From Melampsora larici-populina 98AG31 (taxonomy: Eukaryota > Basidiomycota > Pucciniomycetes > Pucciniales > Melampsoraceae), in assembly GCF_000204055.1 (NCBI RefSeq), contig NW_006768786.1:794873-858872 (forward strand): DNA of 64,000 nt, given 5' to 3'. Numbering within the stretch: the stretch's first letter is position 1; each line of letters starts with the position of its first letter. Made by a program: the position numbers and the translations under genes. Below the pieces are notes generated by a model. That model did no database searches. It was not told where the DNA came from and was given only the letters and a program-made list of their open reading frames with translations. Of the stretch, positions 59,693 through 64,000 are shown piece by piece.

Positions 59693-62600
59693 TTATAATA
59701 AAATGTCATGAAATACAATGTTTTTTGTTTCAGTACTTTTGATATCCCGTGACATGCAAACCATAATCTTATCTGCACGCGTGCACCTTGACAGTGCAAC
59801 ATATAACTGGCCATGTGAGAAGACTGGGCTCGGTAGGAAAACTACTACAACCCCACCGCTTTGCCCCTGGGATTTGTTCACCGTCATGCAAAAAGCTGGC
59901 GCAATTGGATATTGGAATCTATAGAATGGTAAAGGACATGTTGAACCACCTGTGTGGTGTAAGTTTATTCTGGGCAGCGTAATCAAACTCCCCACGCGGT
60001 TCCCAGTGATTATGCGGCACGATAAAATTCTCCTGCCTACGTGTGTCACAACCATCCGTGTCCCGTTGCACAATCCTCGTTTCATGTTCAAATTGCGTAA
60101 TAGAATAATTGGCATTCCGGCTTTTAAGCATAAGGAATGCACAGGGAAATTTGGCACTGCGAACGTGTTTAGCATTTCAGGTGTCAATGGTTCACCCGTG
60201 GTTGAATCGTCATTGGCGTCGATAGAAATTGAGTAAAAGGCCTCTCCGTCCAGACTGTCCAAGATATCCTCATTGATTTGTCCAACGTACTTGTTCAGCG
60301 GTGTGATGATACAACGGTCTGCATAATAACTCGCCAGGTCGCTCCATTGGCTTGGAGAAATCATGTCATTTGCTTTGTCATACAGCTCAAGGGCTATATC
60401 CTCATCGAATGTTAATGCCGAAGGGATAACTTTATGAGCAATATGCTCGAGTTGGATATCGGCTTCGACTTCCTCTTGCAGATCACCTGATCCTACTTTC
60501 AGCAACCAGTTAGCGTATTCTGTATTTCAATTTGCAACCTCAGGTGTCACATTTGCCACCGCTAATCGAACGTTCGTCGTCAATTTATGGCGTCGGAGTG
60601 TTTGCCACAGATAAGAACAGCGTAATGAAGCTTCGGCCTGTTGTGCGATGGAACCTCGTGGAATAACCGGCAGGGTCTGCCGAAAATCGCCAGAAAAGAA
60701 AACCATGACACCCCCAAACGGTACGTCTCGACCTCGCAACTCGCGCAGCGCACGGTCCACACAGTGGATATCATTTTTGTTTTGCATCGATACTTCGTCC
60801 CAAACAATTAGTTGTATACATTTCAGCCTATTACTCAATTCGTCTTTTCCCGAGAGTTTACATCGAGAGTCATCATCAGCATTAATAGGGATTTTGAAAG
60901 CGCTATGCGCTGTTGTACCTTTCAAAAGTATTAGGGCCGCGATGCCAGATGACGCAACTGCCGCGACTTGGTGTTCCAGAGCGTTGCAGTAGTGCAGAAT
61001 CGCATTTAGCAGGAATGTCTTTCCGGTACCTCCGGGTCCGTCTAGAAAATGTAAACCGCCGTCTCCTGCAACGATTCCATCTCTTATGTCGTGAAACACA
61101 GCCAGCTGTTTGTCGTTCATCAAATTTAACGACTTCTCCAGAATCATCATGCTTTCTTCACTCGTGATGTCATTCTCTTCGTCTAGTGAAATCAAAGCTG
61201 CATAGGATCTCAGTATTTGTGTGTCTGGCTGCGGGAGTCCGGCTCTGGTCAGCGTCAGATTTACTTCCTCGAGTGCAACGGCCATTCTGCAGAGACCCAA
61301 TGCGGTGACCATTTCCGACGTTGGAATTTCGTCAGGATTATATTGCATCATAGCGTACTTGCAATCGTCACATAAATAGATGGCGAATTGATTCCATATT
61401 CGCAAAGGATCAGAAGGTGGCCCGAACTTGAGGATAATTGCGAACATTGCTCGTAATTGATATGCACTATGTACTCTGGCGCACTCATCCATAGCGGCGA
61501 TGTAGTGGTCGTCGTTAAGGAGAAGGCCGCGTGCGACTGCCGCTGCATTGAATGTAGGGTGTACGACACCCTCGAACGTCTTCAAATCGTCAAATGAGGT
61601 TGGCCCCTTGACATTCATAAGGAGGAGACGCATAAAGTATCTCTCGCCTTGAGTTAGGCTGGCGTAGAACACCCTTGGGATCGTCTTTGAAGCTTGAACC
61701 CCGGGTTTCCAATGTTTGGCGTCTTTATTCCACGTGAAGTAATAGACTACTTCAGGGTACGTCAGAGATCGGATTGTCTCTGTATCGTCCTTGATTTTGA
61801 CGTTGGCTTTACAAAGCGCAAAAAATTCGGTCAATGTCGTTCTAGCAGCTTTACCAGACTCGATCTGGTTTTTTAAAGACCATTTGTTTTTGAAATATAC
61901 AGTGTTTTCTCGCGGCATGTGAACTGTCAGCTTTTGAACGGCTGGAAACCGTGAAGACATCCAAAATTCAAATAGTCTCCAACACGCTGCAGGGTGACAT
62001 CAATGGTCTCAGTTTTGTCCGTTCAAATGTGATGTATTAAACGTACCTTCAGTTCCCGTGAGCGTCCGTCCATCAATGTAAGTGTCAATTTCATTTTCGG
62101 CGGTGATTGAAAGCGCAGCTCTATCGTGCCCCTTCGTAATATATTTGTATAGGTATTTCAAGGCTTGCATGCTGGAAGCGACCTCAACATTTATATGACA
62201 ATTGAACTTGAGTAATAAATAGGGGTTGTACGGGACAACGTCTCTGTTTGTGTATGTGTAGCCGCCCTTCTTAAAATTTCTGCCATTATTTCTTCTTCGA
62301 TAGTTGGGGTAAGAGTCGTCCGTCATTGTAGTTTCTTCCGCGTAATCCTTTGGAAAATCAAATCGACATTTGCCCTTTCTCCAACAGCTACTACCCTCGC
62401 GGCAAGGACCATGAAGCATTGATTTCGTCACAATTTCCCATAAATCAGGCTCGAGCTCGCGATCAGGAATTTCGGCGCGGACTACCAAGTCTACAGCATC
62501 TGGCGTTCTAGGACATGACGCAGGCTCCATAATCGGTATAAAATGCAGATGTGGGCGGCCGCGGTTCTGGAATTCGATGGTGCGTACATGAGAGAGACAT

Positions 62601-64000
62601 TTACCCAGGCGACTTTGCTTATTCACATCCTTCATCATTGCTTTCATCTTCATCTGAAATACTCTAACCATCAATTCAGGTCGATCCATTGCAATTTGCC
62701 CCGGCAGAAGCGCAGATTGTATCTCAGGCCAATTATCGTTGGCTGTCATCGTGATAAAATATGACGGTTGCCCGAAATGTCGAACCAGAGCCATCGCGTC
62801 GTGGTAGAGCTGAGTCATATTCCTAGCGCCGCCAATATGGCCTGCCGGCAGGATAACCCGTCTACCAATTTGGAAATCATTGCGACCTAAAGACTCTTTC
62901 GCTCCAGAGTAAAGTTCCGCATATAGTACATCTTGATTCAATCTAAACCAGTTTAAACGTTGATTTTCAACACAGGCATAAAGATCAATTGAGAATTCTT
63001 GAAGGAGCATTTTCGAAGACAAAATTGCGGAGAATTCGTCTTTCCGCTGAAATAATAGATACGCGAACCATTGTAAAGAACTTACTGTCGGCCCGTCATC
63101 TGGAAAAAAAGCAGGTTAGATTATAAACTTCTATAAAGGTGCTGAAACACTGACTGTCGGGAGTCGGTACTCTATAGAACTCGTTGTATCCAGCTTGACC
63201 CCATGGGAACAAAAGTGGATATCGCAGCGGTAAGTAGCCTGTGTGTCTTTCGGATATTCGTTCCCACGCTCCTTCTTCACTATGCAGAATGAGATCACGA
63301 TCTCTTTCACCAACTGCACCACCTCCGGCGACAATCATCGCGACCTCAGTGGCAGTTGGTCTACAGTAAGTTCGAATGTCATGACCTGCCGATCCTGACT
63401 CGGTAGGCGGAATGGATTTGAGCTTTAAAGAAACTGATTTCGCCTCTTCTATAATTTGCTTAGCCATTTTAAACTGTCGTGCATAGGGATTATGCTCATA
63501 CATAAAATCTTGTATTTCTTGGATAATATTGAGTCGAAGCGTTTTGGAACCTGACATGAATTTCCGATGGGCCGCCTCGTTAGCAATCTCGTTACTCATG
63601 ACGTAAATTTGAGCAAATGCCGGTTCGGCGCTGGGCCTCGGCAAGATAAGGCCCATGTCGTGGTAAAGAGCTCCTTGTATTTTAAAGCACCGAATACCAA
63701 ATGGACCATCTACATTGTGTTTAACCTCCGTACCGAGAGAAGTAAACGACAGACAGTTGTTGTATGCGCGAATGTTGTCTTGAAAATTCTTACTCCCTGG
63801 ATAAGATATATCGTCAGCTCCTAACTTTTGATTCAGGGATAGTTTTCTCAACGCACGCGAGTCGTTGCCCGTGAATAACTTTCGCAAAAATTCTGGCACG
63901 GGCGGGAAGTCAAAGTAGTGTTCAGGTAGCAGGACTTGACCACTTTGACAGCAAGTAGAGTATATCGGTCCCGATTTCTTCGTGTCGCGCGTTCGTTCGC
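59693..64000 (-). pseudogene. Helitron Rep/Pif1-like helicase, 5' end cut by window, one in-frame stop
   Basis: The frame enters at the right edge and continues over two introns (63154-63100 and 62046-61987). The Helitron-like N domain is followed by the HUH Rep region: GRPHLHF holds the two-His motif, and ALKYLYKYITKG the two-Tyr motif. The C-terminal SF1 helicase has Walker A GPGGTGKT, Walker B LIVWDEVSM, GDFRQTLPVI, VNKSQGQ and YVALSRC. Together they describe a rolling-circle transposase that nicks, transfers and unwinds DNA. A TGA at 60529-60527 breaks the frame between motif GDFRQT and the last third, where the sequence otherwise continues unbroken. All catalytic motifs are intact, so only this stop argues against activity. 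Confidence 0.9.

Larger units (their letters stand above)
57507..64000 (-). mobile_element. Helitron, 3' end inside window, 5' end beyond right edge
   Basis: On the minus strand the element ends with CTAG (57510-57507) followed by T, matching the Helitron 3' CTRR rule and insertion between A and T. A GC-rich hairpin GGGCGGC-GG-GCCGCCC sits 8 bases before CTAG (57519-57534), as expected for a Helitron terminator. The interior encodes a Rep/helicase on the same strand plus an accessory frame. The sequence is visibly richer in CG dinucleotides than the flanks. At least 6.5 kb long; the TC 5' end is not in the window. Confidence 0.92.

Noticed and set aside
1..64000. CRISPR arrays, operons, ribosome binding sites, tRNA or rRNA genes
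   Set aside because: The gene structure is eukaryotic, and I saw no repeat-spacer array. I recognised no tRNA or rRNA gene by eye; a covariance-model search would be needed to exclude small RNA genes.

Overview
The window is nuclear DNA of a filamentous basidiomycete, most likely a rust fungus (Pucciniales, Melampsora-like). The genes are intron-dense with short GT-AG introns (about 50-100 nt). They include fungal-only genes: a Kre9/Knh1-like wall protein, a CE4 chitin deacetylase, a GH76 Dfg5/Dcw1 mannosidase and a PacC/Rim101 factor. The DNA is AT-rich and carries several DNA transposon superfamilies and broken copies of an F-box family. The rust assignment is inference; fungus and basidiomycete are well supported. 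I worked out gene models by hand, checking splice phase and family alignment, so boundaries are predictions.

Layout. 1-15.8 kb is a compact gene block: Kre9-like GPI protein (+), chaperonin subunit CCT7 (+), chitin deacetylase (+), a single-pass membrane protein with ATPA repeats (-), the HORMA protein REV7 (-), and the complex I 51-kDa subunit NDUFV1 (+), which is divergent from REV7. 16.7-22 kb holds an F-box gene broken by an 85-bp palindromic element and a 2.85-kb TA-flanked Tc1/mariner-like element. 22.66-28.15 kb is a complete 5.5-kb MULE with 22-bp TIRs and an 8-bp target duplication. Its coding chain joins a MULE transposase and CCHC knuckle to an RTC4-like domain and an OTU-like protease domain. 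28.4-31.5 kb has decayed PIF/Harbinger sequence. 32.4-50.2 kb is a second gene block: RIM101/pacC (+), a low-complexity protein (-), SPB1 (-), a GH47 alpha-mannosidase (-) and a GH76 mannosidase (-). 50.2-57.5 kb is gene-poor, with diverged direct repeats and a second F-box pseudogene. From 57,507 to the right edge lies a Helitron whose 3' terminus is visible (CTAG end plus hairpin) and whose Rep/helicase gene runs off the window.

How the genes relate. Four wall or mannan-processing genes and a pH-response regulator sit in one window, but nothing shows they are co-regulated. The most unusual items are the MULE with its RTC4-OTU module, two micro-exons (6 nt and 4 nt) needed to restore conserved enzyme motifs, and a cluster of five GCCAAG hexamers, two forming a perfect palindrome, just upstream of the PacC-family gene.
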